Source of the DNA: DASUPK01 sp963815045
GTDB taxonomy: Bacteria > Actinomycetota > Thermoleophilia > Solirubrobacterales > 70-9
Direction: 5' to 3'
Length of the DNA stretch: 64,000 nt
NCBI GenBank assembly: GCA_963815045.1
Contig: CAWFET010000002.1
Span: 372,001-436,000, forward strand
Part shown: positions 49,705-56,752 of the stretch, piece by piece
Numbering within the stretch: the first letter of the stretch is position 1
How the letters are laid out: each line of letters begins with the position of its first letter
Notes under the pieces: generated by a model
Seen by the model: only the letters and a program-made list of their open reading frames with translations
What the model was told of the DNA's origin: nothing
Database searches by the model: none
Position numbers and translations under genes: made by a program

Positions 49705-50618
49705 ACCGAGTAGATCAGTAGTCCTGGATCGGGTTGCAGTTCGAGGGCGTGCCGCTCTGTGCTGTCGTGAGCGGTCAGCTCCTGCAGTCCCGAATGAGTG
49801 ACTTCGATCGGTATCCACTCCTCGCCGTCGACCCGGATCGAGATCCGGCCCTCCCCGTCGGTCGCGGCGTAAGCGCCACCCGCTTCGTACTCGAGGGCCA
49901 GGGACGGGTCGCCCTCGGTGCTCGACCAGGGCTCCTCGGTCGAGCCGCCGGGAAACACCTCCGCGGTCGGCGCGATCACCTTCACGTCCTGGACGTCGGA
50001 GGGGCGGACGGGCTCGAGCAGCGCCGGCCAATCTCCCTTGCCGTTTCTGTCGGGGAGCGCGTCCCGGATCTCCTGCTCAGTCGCCGCGTAGTCCCCCTCG
50101 CCCAGGTGGTACCAGCGCAGGGCGCCGCCCTGCCCCCAGAGGAAGAGCGCCGGCCAGCCGTGGGGCTCGTACAGCTTCCAGAGCGCGAACTCGCGGTCCA
50201 CGGCAACCGGCCAGTCGAAGCCGAGGCGCTCGGTGGCGCTCGCGACGGCGTCCACGTCCTGCGTGAACGGGAAGCGCGGCGAGTGGACTCCGATCAGCGC
50301 CAGCCCCTCGTCGCGGTAGCGCTCGTGCCAGGCCCGCAGGTACGGGAGGGTCCGGATCGAGTTGAGCTGGGCGAAGTCGAAGAAGTGGACCAGGACCGGC
50401 TGCGCGGCGGTCAGCCGGTCGATCGACTCGATCGATCCGCCGACCCAGTCGAGGCCGGTCGGGATGGGGGGGACGGCGATGTCGGGCCGGGGGGGACGCA
50501 GGCGGTGGAGGGTATGCTCCCGGCGTCCCCGATGAAGAGCGAAGGAGTGGTTGGTGTGAGCGAAGCTGTCTGGGAGCGGATCGAGGAGAGTCGGGCCCGC
50601 AACAACGTGCTCGAGCAT
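49680..50618 (-). CDS. Thioredoxin-fold (redoxin) protein, start unclear
   Basis: The protein-like part (PTGLDWVGGSIESIDRLTAAQPVLVHFFDFAQLNSIRTLPYLRAWHERYRDEGLALIGVHSPRF) is a TlpA/AhpC-type thioredoxin fold, but the active-site CxxC is missing (FFDFAQLNS). The C-terminal 100 residues form a beta-rich domain (ALEYEAGGAYAATDGEGRISIRVDGEEW). No ATG, GTG or TTG is found near the expected N-terminus at about 50490-50530. The first in-frame ATG is 50618, inside the divergent TenA-like gene. Two runs of seven G lie at the expected start, so an assembly error is possible. Without cysteines it probably is not a disulphide reductase. Confidence 0.7.
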   Translation of the reverse strand: MLEHVVAGPTLLDPLPDSFAHTNHSFALHRGRREHTLHRLRPPRPDIAVPPIPTGLDWVGGSIESIDRLTAAQPVLVHFFDFAQLNSIRTLPYLRAWHERYRDEGLALIGVHSPRFPFTQDVDAVASATERLGFDWPVAVDREFALWKLYEPHGWPALFLWGQGGALRWYHLGEGDYAATEQEIRDALPDRNGKGDWPALLEPVRPSDVQDVKVIAPTAEVFPGGSTEEPWSSTEGDPSLALEYEAGGAYAATDGEGRISIRVDGEEWIPIEVTHSGLQELTAHDSTERHALELQPDPGLLIYSVQFAAGVP

Positions 50619-51173
50619 CCGTTCTACCTGCGCTGGTCGGCCGGAGACCTGAGCCGCGAGGAGCTGGCTCGCTATGCCGGTCAGTACCGCCACGCGACCG
50701 AAGCACTGGCCCGCCTCTGCAGCCAGGCCGCCGAGACCGCCCCCGACGGACACCGGGCCGAGATCGAGGCTCACGCCACCGAGGAGGAGGCCCATGTCGG
50801 GCTCTGGGATGACTTCGTCGAAGCCGCCGGTGGAGAGATCGGCGCCGAGCCGACCGCCGAGACCGCGCAGTGCGTGACCACCTGGACCTCGCCCGACGGC
50901 CACCTCACCCAGCTCGCTCGGATGTACGCGATCGAGAGCGGCCAGCCGGAGATCGCGCGTGTCAAGCGAGAGGGGCTCGCTCGCTTTTACGGCATCGACG
51001 GCGGTTCCGGCAGCGAGTACTTCCGGATCCACGAGGCGGCCGACCACGCTCACGCCGCGGAGTCCCGCCGGCTGATCGAGGAGCAGATGAGCCCCGAGGA
51101 CGAGGACGCGCTCGTCGAGGCGGCCGAGTCGGCGTTCCAGGCGAATTGGCGATTGCTCGACGGCGTCAGCTGA
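50556..51173 (+). CDS. TenA/PqqC-like (haem-oxygenase-fold) protein
   Basis: A 205-residue all-helical protein of the TenA/PqqC/CADD superfamily. Indicators are WERIEESRARNNVLEHPFYLRWSAGDLSREELARYAGQY and the His/Glu-rich helices HATEALARLCSQAAE, EIEAHATEEEAHVGLWDDF and EYFRIHEAADHAHAAESR. The spread of His and Glu fits a diiron centre as in CADD-type enzymes, so it may be an iron-containing redox enzyme rather than a thiaminase. GTG 50556 is preferred because AAGGAG lies eight bases upstream; ATG 50532 is also open. No thiamin or PQQ genes are nearby. Confidence 0.85.
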   Translation: MSEAVWERIEESRARNNVLEHPFYLRWSAGDLSREELARYAGQYRHATEALARLCSQAAETAPDGHRAEIEAHATEEEAHVGLWDDFVEAAGGEIGAEPTAETAQCVTTWTSPDGHLTQLARMYAIESGQPEIARVKREGLARFYGIDGGSGSEYFRIHEAADHAHAAESRRLIEEQMSPEDEDALVEAAESAFQANWRLLDGVS

Positions 51174-51184
51174 ATCCGAGCGCG

Positions 51185-51382
51185 ATGCGCGGACGTCGCC
51201 GGTGGATCAGCGACCGCGTGCTGGGAATCGCTCTCGGGATCCTGCTCGGGCTCGCGGTGGTCGTCCTCTTCCTGTTCCTGGGCTCGCGGAACACGATCGA
51301 TGAGCCCTCGCTCTCGGGCGGGGCGACCACCCAGACCCAGTCGCAGCCGGCCGCGCCGCCCAACAAGGCACCAAAGCCGTAA
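51185..51382 (+). CDS. Small one-TM protein, unknown
   Basis: A 65-residue protein. A basic N-terminus (MRGRRRWISDRV) leads into one helix (13-33, LGIALGILLGLAVVVLFLFLG) and a short outer tail (SGGATTQTQSQPAAPPNKAPKP). It begins 11 bases after the TenA-like gene and ends 5 bases before the next membrane protein gene, so all three may be one operon. Its layout is like the B proteins of the redox cassettes, but it lacks their conserved tail. No family is recognised. Confidence 0.65.
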   Translation: MRGRRRWISDRVLGIALGILLGLAVVVLFLFLGSRNTIDEPSLSGGATTQTQSQPAAPPNKAPKP

Positions 51383-51387
51383 CGTCC

Positions 51388-51969
51388 TTGACCGTGCGAT
51401 CTGTGATGCGCACCGCTAACAGGGTCCGGCTGGCGAGCATCCTGGCCGTGGGAGCCTTCGGGCTCCACCAGCTTCGCTACCTGATCGCCGCCGGTGGGGC
51501 GACCGAGGGACACCGCTACATGGCGGACCTGCTGCCGCCGATTGCGGTCCTGGTCCTCGCCGCCCTCCTGACCACCCTGATCCGCGGAACCGAGGGAGCG
51601 GCCTCCGATCGGGTGCCGCTGGCACGCCGCGTCGTGGTCTTCGCCGGCGCGCTGCTCGCCATCTTCGTCGCGCAGGAGATGATCGAGGGCCTGCTCGCCG
51701 CGGGTCATCCGGTCGGACCAGCCGCCGTGCTGGGCGGCGGTGGCTGGATCGCGCTGCCGCTCGCCCTCCTGATCGGCTCGCTGTCCGCTCTGCTGATCCG
51801 AGCGCTCGAGGGAGTCGAGCGCGCGATTGCGGTCCACGCCGAGCGGCCGCGGCGCTCCCGCGCGCCCACTGTCCGCGGTCGCGCCCTCCCGGCACGTGGT
51901 CTCAGCCTGGCACTTGCGCCCCTGGCCTTCGGCCTGGCACGACGGCCGCCTCCGCCGGCGCCTGCCTGA
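51388..51969 (+). CDS. Polytopic membrane protein, unknown
   Basis: A 193-residue protein with about four to five helices (ILAVGAFGLHQLRYLIAAG, LLPPIAVLVLAALLTTLIR, VVVFAGALLAIFVAQEMIEGLLA, WIALPLALLIGSLSALLIRAL). The tail is basic and Pro-rich. The histidine in FGLHQLRY and the pattern of the second half recall small regulatory membrane proteins, but no named family is certain. Translation probably starts at TTG 51388, six bases after the preceding gene; GTG and ATG codons follow within seven residues. It probably shares an operon with the 65-residue protein. Confidence 0.72.
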   Translation: MTVRSVMRTANRVRLASILAVGAFGLHQLRYLIAAGGATEGHRYMADLLPPIAVLVLAALLTTLIRGTEGAASDRVPLARRVVVFAGALLAIFVAQEMIEGLLAAGHPVGPAAVLGGGGWIALPLALLIGSLSALLIRALEGVERAIAVHAERPRRSRAPTVRGRALPARGLSLALAPLAFGLARRPPPPAPA

Positions 51970-52048
51970 GCAGGTGCCAATCCGCGCCCGTTTCGCCCTG
52001 GTTTAGGCAGCCAGGGCACGGTGCGCACATCCAAGGAGGTACTTCCGA

Positions 52049-52438
52049 ATGCAATCGCGAGCTGCACGGCTCGGCCTGATCGCGGCGGTCGTCGTCGCGG
52101 CTGTGGTCGTCTTCGTCGTGCTGAAGAGCAACAACAGCGACAGCAGCAGCAGCACCGCCAAGGGCGTCCAGACGCTCAGCGTCGACGCCAGCGGCAATCC
52201 CATCGGCGGGGTGAAGACGCTCACCTACAACAAGGGCGACCAGGTCGAGCTTCGAGTGAACCTGGCGAAGCCCGAGGACGCCGTGCACGTCCACGGATAC
52301 GAGATCGAGAAGCCGGCCGAGCACAGTCCGGTCTCGTTCTCGTTCCCGGCGAAGCTGGACGGCGTGTTCGAGATCGAGGTCCACAAGCTGCACGAGTCCG
52401 GAGACGCGCAGATCGGCGAGCTCCACGTGAATCCATGA
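52049..52438 (+). CDS. Cupredoxin-like membrane-anchored protein
   Basis: A 129-residue protein with one N-terminal anchor (about 8-26, LGLIAAVVVAAVVVFVVL), a Ser-rich spacer and a beta-sandwich domain. The domain has DQVELRVNLAKPEDAVHVHGYEIEK, then SFSFPAKLDGVFEIEVHKLHES, and ends QIGELHVNP. The His pair in HVHGY and the late HKLHE resemble cupredoxin-1 type domains, but the usual Cys of type 1 copper is absent, so copper binding may be of another kind. ATG 52049 has aaggagg upstream. It overlaps the next gene by ATGA, so the two products work together. Confidence 0.82.
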   Translation: MQSRAARLGLIAAVVVAAVVVFVVLKSNNSDSSSSTAKGVQTLSVDASGNPIGGVKTLTYNKGDQVELRVNLAKPEDAVHVHGYEIEKPAEHSPVSFSFPAKLDGVFEIEVHKLHESGDAQIGELHVNP

Positions 52439-53883
52439 GGGCGGCGGGACGAAAGGTCGCGATCGGCGTCGCGGTGGGGACGCCGATCGCCGTCCTCCTC
52501 TTCCCCGAGGTGGCGTCGGCCCACGCCCTGGTCGGACGCAAGGACCTACCGGTCCCGGCCTGGCTCTTCGCCTGGGGGGCGTCGCTGGTCCTGATCATCT
52601 CCTTCGCGCTGCTCTCCGTCGCCTGGACCACGGCCCGGCTCCAGGAGGAGAGCTGGAGGCCGCTGCCTCGCTGGTCCTCGCGCGCGGTCCTGAACGCCGG
52701 GACGCAGGTGGTCTGCGGACTGATCGGAGTGGGGCTGTTCCTGGTCGTGCTCTACGCCGGATTCAGGGGCATCGAGGACCCGACCCAGAACTTCTCGATC
52801 GTCTTCGTCTTCTACACGTTCTGGCTGGGCCTAGTTCTCCTCAGCGTGCTCTTCGGCGACGTCTTCCGCGCCTTCAACCCGTGGCGAGCGATCGGGCGGA
52901 CGGTCTCGGGCGGCTTTCGCCTCGTGGCCGGGCAATCGGCTCCCACGCCCTTCACCTATCCCGAGAGGCTAGGCCGCTGGCCGGCGGTGCTCGGCGTCCT
53001 GCTCTTCGTCTGGCTCGAGCTGATCGCCGGGGGCGGTGCGTCACCGAGCCCAAACGACGTGGCGGTCGGCACGCTGATCTATACGGTCATCACCTTCGCC
53101 TGCATGGCCCTCTTCGGGGTGGAGGAGTGGATCGAGCGCGGGGAGGCATTCAGCGGCTACTTCGGCATGTTCGCCAGGCTCGGGCCCTTCGAGGCCCGCG
53201 ACGGGAAGGTCGGCCTCCGCAAGTTCCTGACGGGCGCGCCTCAATGGGCGGCCGTGCCGGGCGCCGCGGCGCTCGTGCTCACCTCGATCGCCGTGACCAG
53301 CTTCGACGGCGCCCAGGAGGGAGTCCTGTCGGGCGCCATCACCTGGACGTTCGACCGCTGCAGCGACATCGGCTTCAGCCTGCCCAACTCCTTCCGGATC
53401 GCCAACAGCATCTGGCTGCTGATCACGCTGGCCGGCGTCTCCGGTCTCTACTGGTTGGGCGTCACGGGCATGCACAGCGTGCGCAACTCGCCGCCGGTGA
53501 AGCGGCTCGGGCGCTCATTCGCTCACACCCTGATCCCGATCGCCCTGGCGTACCTGGTGGCCCACTACTTCAGCGCCTTCCTCTACCAGGAGCAGGCCCA
53601 GTTCACCTACATCCTCTCCGACCCCCTCGGCCACGGCTCCGACCTGTTCGGGACCGCGGGTGGCGGGATCAACTACGGGATCGTCGGGTCGAACACGGTC
53701 TGGTACGTCCAGGTGGCCGCTCTGGTCGTGGGACACGTCGTGGCTCTGACCCTGGCCCACGACCGGGCGCTCAAGACCTACGACAACGTGCGCGACGCAT
53801 CCCGCTCGCAGTACTTCATGCTCGCGGTGATGGTGGGCTTCACCTGCTTCGGCCTGTTCCTTCTCTCTCAGGCCAACGCCTAG
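52435..53883 (+). CDS. Polytopic membrane protein (fenitrothion hydrolase-like)
   Basis: A 482-residue protein with about ten to eleven helices. After a signal-like first segment the mature part begins AHALVGRKDLPVPAWLFAWGASLVLIISF. Proteins of this look are often annotated as fenitrothion hydrolase in actinobacteria, an annotation I regard as weak. His and Trp residues at membrane borders (VAHYFSAFLYQEQAQF, VVGHVVALTLAHD) could bind metal or haem. It is coupled to the cupredoxin-like gene by ATGA, so a copper-related membrane role is plausible. The end overlaps a small antisense gene at 53840. Confidence 0.75.
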   Translation: MRAAGRKVAIGVAVGTPIAVLLFPEVASAHALVGRKDLPVPAWLFAWGASLVLIISFALLSVAWTTARLQEESWRPLPRWSSRAVLNAGTQVVCGLIGVGLFLVVLYAGFRGIEDPTQNFSIVFVFYTFWLGLVLLSVLFGDVFRAFNPWRAIGRTVSGGFRLVAGQSAPTPFTYPERLGRWPAVLGVLLFVWLELIAGGGASPSPNDVAVGTLIYTVITFACMALFGVEEWIERGEAFSGYFGMFARLGPFEARDGKVGLRKFLTGAPQWAAVPGAAALVLTSIAVTSFDGAQEGVLSGAITWTFDRCSDIGFSLPNSFRIANSIWLLITLAGVSGLYWLGVTGMHSVRNSPPVKRLGRSFAHTLIPIALAYLVAHYFSAFLYQEQAQFTYILSDPLGHGSDLFGTAGGGINYGIVGSNTVWYVQVAALVVGHVVALTLAHDRALKTYDNVRDASRSQYFMLAVMVGFTCFGLFLLSQANA

Positions 53884-53968
53884 CTAGAGCAAAGCCAATG
53901 AGGATTCCGACGATGAGGATCGCCAGCTCCCACGGCAACTCCGCCGGTGTGAAATGGGCAAGTGGCAT
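53840..53968 (-). CDS. Tiny one-TM protein, possible
   Basis: A 42-residue frame, MPLAHFTPAELPWELAILIV followed by GILIGFALARR and a charged tail. One helix is clear, with positive residues after it. It overlaps the last 44 bases of the polytopic gene on the other strand and is divergent from the 51-residue protein at 54011. The protein-like composition argues for a real gene; the short length argues for caution. Confidence 0.4.
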   Translation of the reverse strand: MPLAHFTPAELPWELAILIVGILIGFALARRWPEREGTGRSR

Positions 53969-54010
53969 TGCCCGGAGCCTACCGGCGACGGGCTGCCACA
54001 CTCCAGTGCG

Positions 54011-54166
54011 ATGAGCGCCGTCCCGGTCGCCCACCTCGGCCACTGGTACCTATGGATTCCCTACGTGATCCCGGTCTTCGTGGTCCTGGCGGCCTCGCTG
54101 CATGCCTTCCGGCAGCAGCGCCGGGAGGACCGCGATCGCGAGAGCGCGGAGGAATCCAAACCCTGA
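54011..54166 (+). CDS. Small one-TM protein, unknown
   Basis: A 51-residue protein: MSAVPVAHLGHWYLWIPYVI, then one helix (PYVIPVFVVLAASLHAFR) and a charged cytoplasmic tail (QQRREDRDRESAEESKP). Natural-looking membrane protein composition and a charge pattern typical of small subunits support it. The two histidines before the helix (HLGH) are notable. It lies 128 bases after the cupredoxin/polytopic pair on the same strand and could be a subunit of that complex. It converges on the 67-residue protein gene, 3 bases away. Confidence 0.6.
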   Translation: MSAVPVAHLGHWYLWIPYVIPVFVVLAASLHAFRQQRREDRDRESAEESKP

Positions 54167-54169
54167 GCG

Positions 54170-54373
54170 CTACTCGACGGGAGCGTCGAGAGCGTCCCAG
54201 TCGTCCTTGCTGGCGAACTTCGTCAGCTTGGTCCCCTCGTTGACTGCTCTGAACGCGTAACGCACCTGGGTCTTGCCGTCCTTGCCCTGACGCTCATACG
54301 TCGTCTTCTTGACATCGGACTCCGGGATCTGGACCTTCTCTCGCTTCTTGACGTCATAGAACTCGATAGCCAT
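54170..54373 (-). CDS. Small soluble protein, unknown
   Basis: A 67-residue protein, MAIEFYDVKKREKVQIPESD and onwards (VKKTTYERQGKDGKTQVRYAFRAVNEGTKLTKF). It is rich in Lys and beta-prone, with no cysteine and no membrane segment. ATG 54373 has a purine-rich ribosome site (agagaggaatcccgag). The high Lys content is unlike its Arg-rich neighbours. No named family can be assigned, although the composition suggests a nucleic acid-binding or small beta-barrel protein. Confidence 0.65.
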   Translation of the reverse strand: MAIEFYDVKKREKVQIPESDVKKTTYERQGKDGKTQVRYAFRAVNEGTKLTKFASKDDWDALDAPVE

Positions 54374-54474
54374 CTCGGGATTCCTCTCTCTTCGTCGTGT
54401 TTTACGGCGACAGGCGAGGCAAAGCATGGCCGTGCCGTCGGACGCGCCTGCGTGCATACCCCGAAAATCGGGTC

Positions 54475-55422
54475 TCAGGCGGGCAAATGGGCCTTCGCGG
54501 CGGCCTTTGCGGCCCGCGGCAGTCTGACCGTGCGGCCGCCGACGAGGCTCGCGCCCATGCGGTCGAAGATGCGGGCGCGCAGGACCACTCCCGAGACTCG
54601 GGTGGCGGTGGCGGCGCTTGCGTAGGCGAGCCGCGAGCGCTCGATTCCCGCCATCCGGCGGATGTAACGGGGGGTGATCGCGACGGCCGCCGAGGCCATC
54701 GTCCGCAGGGAGGCCTGGTGGGGGAGGAGCTCCCGCGTCATGGGAGGGTCGACAACCAGGTGGATCGCGTCCTGTGACGCCTCGCTGACGCAGAGCCGCG
54801 GGCGCATGAAGTCGAAGAAGTCCCTGTAGGCGGTACGCGAGGCGGGAACCAGGTCCGCCGGGAGAGCCATCAGCTCGGCTGCGCGAACCTGCTCGGCGAG
54901 ATAGGCATCCTGCTCCTCGTCGCTCAGCCTGCCCCCGTAGGTGCGGTAGGCGGCCAGGAACGAGTGCACCTCCACGCAGTGGACCCAGAGCTTCGTCTCC
55001 GTGTCGTCGGCGCTGTAGGGGGAGTCGGTGACCGGGTCCATGCCCTTGACCCGGGAGTGAACCCTCCTCACCATCGCCCCCGCTCGCTCCGCGGTGGGGG
55101 AGTCGCCGTAGACGACGGTCGCCACGTACTCGGCGGTGCGGCGAAGCCGGGAGAGCGGGCGGGCGAGGTAGTCGCTGTGCTGATCGATGCCGGCCATCGC
55201 CAGCGGGTTGAGCGACTGGATGATCAGCGCACGCAGGCCGCCGACCAGGAGGACCGGGCTCGAGTGGACCCGCCAGCTGATCGACTCCGGCCCGAAGAGG
55301 CCCCAGTCATGTGGCCCGGCCGGCACCGGAGTGCCGCCTGGGCGGGCGGAGGAGCCGAGCACCCGCTCGGCCGGGCTCTTCGCGACTCCCTGGGAAATCA
55401 GCTGCTGCTCCACCGGACTCAC
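54475..55422 (-). CDS. DUF2236 (MpaB/Lcp-like) oxygenase-family protein
   Basis: A 315-residue member of DUF2236, the family of latex clearing protein and MpaB haem oxygenase-like proteins. Indicators are SISWRVHSSPVLLVGGLRALIIQSLNPLAMAGI, the helix LARPLSRLRRTAEYVATVVYG, VRRVHSRVKGMDP and KLWVHCVEVHSFLAAYR. The last has the histidines that hold the haem or substrate in related enzymes. The natural substrate is unknown. ATG 55422 is used. The 119-base gap before the ZIP transporter contains an A/T-richer patch (gtacttttcg) that may hold the promoter. Confidence 0.88.
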   Translation of the reverse strand: MSPVEQQLISQGVAKSPAERVLGSSARPGGTPVPAGPHDWGLFGPESISWRVHSSPVLLVGGLRALIIQSLNPLAMAGIDQHSDYLARPLSRLRRTAEYVATVVYGDSPTAERAGAMVRRVHSRVKGMDPVTDSPYSADDTETKLWVHCVEVHSFLAAYRTYGGRLSDEEQDAYLAEQVRAAELMALPADLVPASRTAYRDFFDFMRPRLCVSEASQDAIHLVVDPPMTRELLPHQASLRTMASAAVAITPRYIRRMAGIERSRLAYASAATATRVSGVVLRARIFDRMGASLVGGRTVRLPRAAKAAAKAHLPA

Positions 55423-55541
55423 CCCTTGACTTGCGACGGCGTGAACCTACGCCCCCAAAAGTCCCTGCGCATCCGTACTTTTCGCCCCTGGAATAACGGG
55501 GAAACCCGAACGCGAAGCCATCTGCGCGCGGGGGCGGGGCT

Positions 55542-56285
55542 TCAGCCGCCGATCAGCGAGATCCCGAAGATCACCGCGAACCCGAGGAGCGTCAGGCCGA
55601 CGCGGTCCCACGAGGCGTGCTCGTGAGCCTCCGGAAGGAGGTCGGTCGCTCCCATGAAGAGGAAGAAGCCCGCATAGAAGGCGAGGAGATATCCGAGCGT
55701 GGCATCGGGGACATTCAGGAGCGCTCCGACCGTTACGCCGACGAGAGGTGCGACCGCGTCGGCGACGAGCCAGCGGATCGCCTGCCTGCGGTCCTGCGAT
55801 TGATTGAGAACGAAGCTCACGGTGTTGAGGCCGTCGGCGAAGTCATGAGCCAGGACGGCGACCAGGACGAGTACTCCGGTGGAGGTGTTTGCGCCGAACG
55901 CGAGGCCGACCGCAAGGCCGTCGATGAAGCTGTGCGCCGAGAGGCCAAAGGCACCGAACGTGCCCACCTGGCCATGCGCCTTGGCGTCGGCGGGCTCGTC
56001 CCGGTGATGGAGGACGAGCACTCGCTCGAACATGAAGAAGGTCAGGAAGCCCGCGCCCATCAGCGCCCCGATGGCCGTCGAGTCATTCGGGAGCAGGTCA
56101 ATCGCCTCCGGCAGGACGTCGAAGAGGGCGACCGCGACCACGATTCCGCCGCTCAGGGCGATCACCGTGGGGAGCGAATGGGCCATGCGCAGCGCGAGGA
56201 ATCCACCCGCCATCGTGGTGATCACCGCGAAGGCCGTCAGCGGGATCGCGATCAGCTGGTCGGCGGCTAGCGGCAACGCGAGCAC
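55542..56285 (-). CDS. ZIP-family metal transporter
   Basis: A 247-residue ZIP (zinc/iron) transporter with about seven to eight helices. The metal site is in SAHSFIDGLAVGLAFGANTSTG and in LAHDFADGLNTVSFVL, both with the H-x3-D/E pattern of ZIP helices 4 and 5. A short cytoplasmic loop with histidines (VLHHRDEPADAKAHG) lies between helices 3 and 4. It starts at GTG 56285, overlapping the end of the Fur-family gene by 19 bases, so the two are co-transcribed. It may import zinc, iron or manganese. Confidence 0.9.
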   Translation of the reverse strand: MLALPLAADQLIAIPLTAFAVITTMAGGFLALRMAHSLPTVIALSGGIVVAVALFDVLPEAIDLLPNDSTAIGALMGAGFLTFFMFERVLVLHHRDEPADAKAHGQVGTFGAFGLSAHSFIDGLAVGLAFGANTSTGVLVLVAVLAHDFADGLNTVSFVLNQSQDRRQAIRWLVADAVAPLVGVTVGALLNVPDATLGYLLAFYAGFFLFMGATDLLPEAHEHASWDRVGLTLLGFAVIFGISLIGG

Positions 56286-56710
56286 TCCCCGTGGATGACG
56301 AGGTCGTGACCGCTCATCGAGTGCTTCAGGTTTCCGGCCAGTTGCTCGAGCTGCTTCTCGATCCGGTCGTCCTCGAACGGAGTGACACGACCGCAGCGAT
56401 CGCACACGGCGTGGTGGTGATGCTCGCCGCCTGGCACGACAGGCTCGAACCGCGCCCCACCATCACCGACCTCAACCCGCTGCACGAGGCCCATCCCGTG
56501 GAGCAGCTCCAGCGCTCGGTAGACGCTCGCGATGCCGACATCGCTGCCCGACTCGTGCAGCTCCTGCGAGATCTCGTGCGCCGAGAGGCAGCAGTTCTGG
56601 CGGGCAAGCAGCGAGACCACCGCCCCGCGGGCGCCGCCGGCTCGGTGGCCGCCCTCATCCAACGCCGTTCGCGCCACCAGTTCCCAGTCGGTTGCAGGCC
56701 CGTGAGCCAC
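56267..56710 (-). CDS. Fur-family metal-sensing repressor
   Basis: A 147-residue Fur-family regulator. The winged helix is LSAHEISQELHESGSDVGIASVYRALELLHGMGLV. The regulatory metal site includes GGEHHHHAVCDRCGRV, and the C-terminal structural zinc pair is GECSRC. It starts at GTG 56710. A Fur-type inverted repeat lies 22 bases upstream, pointing to autoregulation. Co-transcription with a ZIP gene favours Zur (zinc sensing), while the closeness of the SUF genes would also suit iron, so the metal is left open. Confidence 0.92.
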   Translation of the reverse strand: MAHGPATDWELVARTALDEGGHRAGGARGAVVSLLARQNCCLSAHEISQELHESGSDVGIASVYRALELLHGMGLVQRVEVGDGGARFEPVVPGGEHHHHAVCDRCGRVTPFEDDRIEKQLEQLAGNLKHSMSGHDLVIHGECSRCR

Positions 56711-56731
56711 GGGCTGAGGCTAGCAGCTAAC

Positions 56732-56746
56732 TGAGAGTGATTCTCA
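56732..56746. promoter_or_regulatory. Fur/Zur-type operator
   Basis: TGAGAGTGATTCTCA is a near-palindrome (TGAGA...TCTCA), and the bases after it extend to TTATC. Read on the other strand, GATAATGAGAATCA matches the first 14 positions of a classic Fur box at all but one. It sits just upstream of the Fur-family gene and just after the end of sufD. Confidence 0.7.
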
Positions 56747-56752
56747 TTATCG

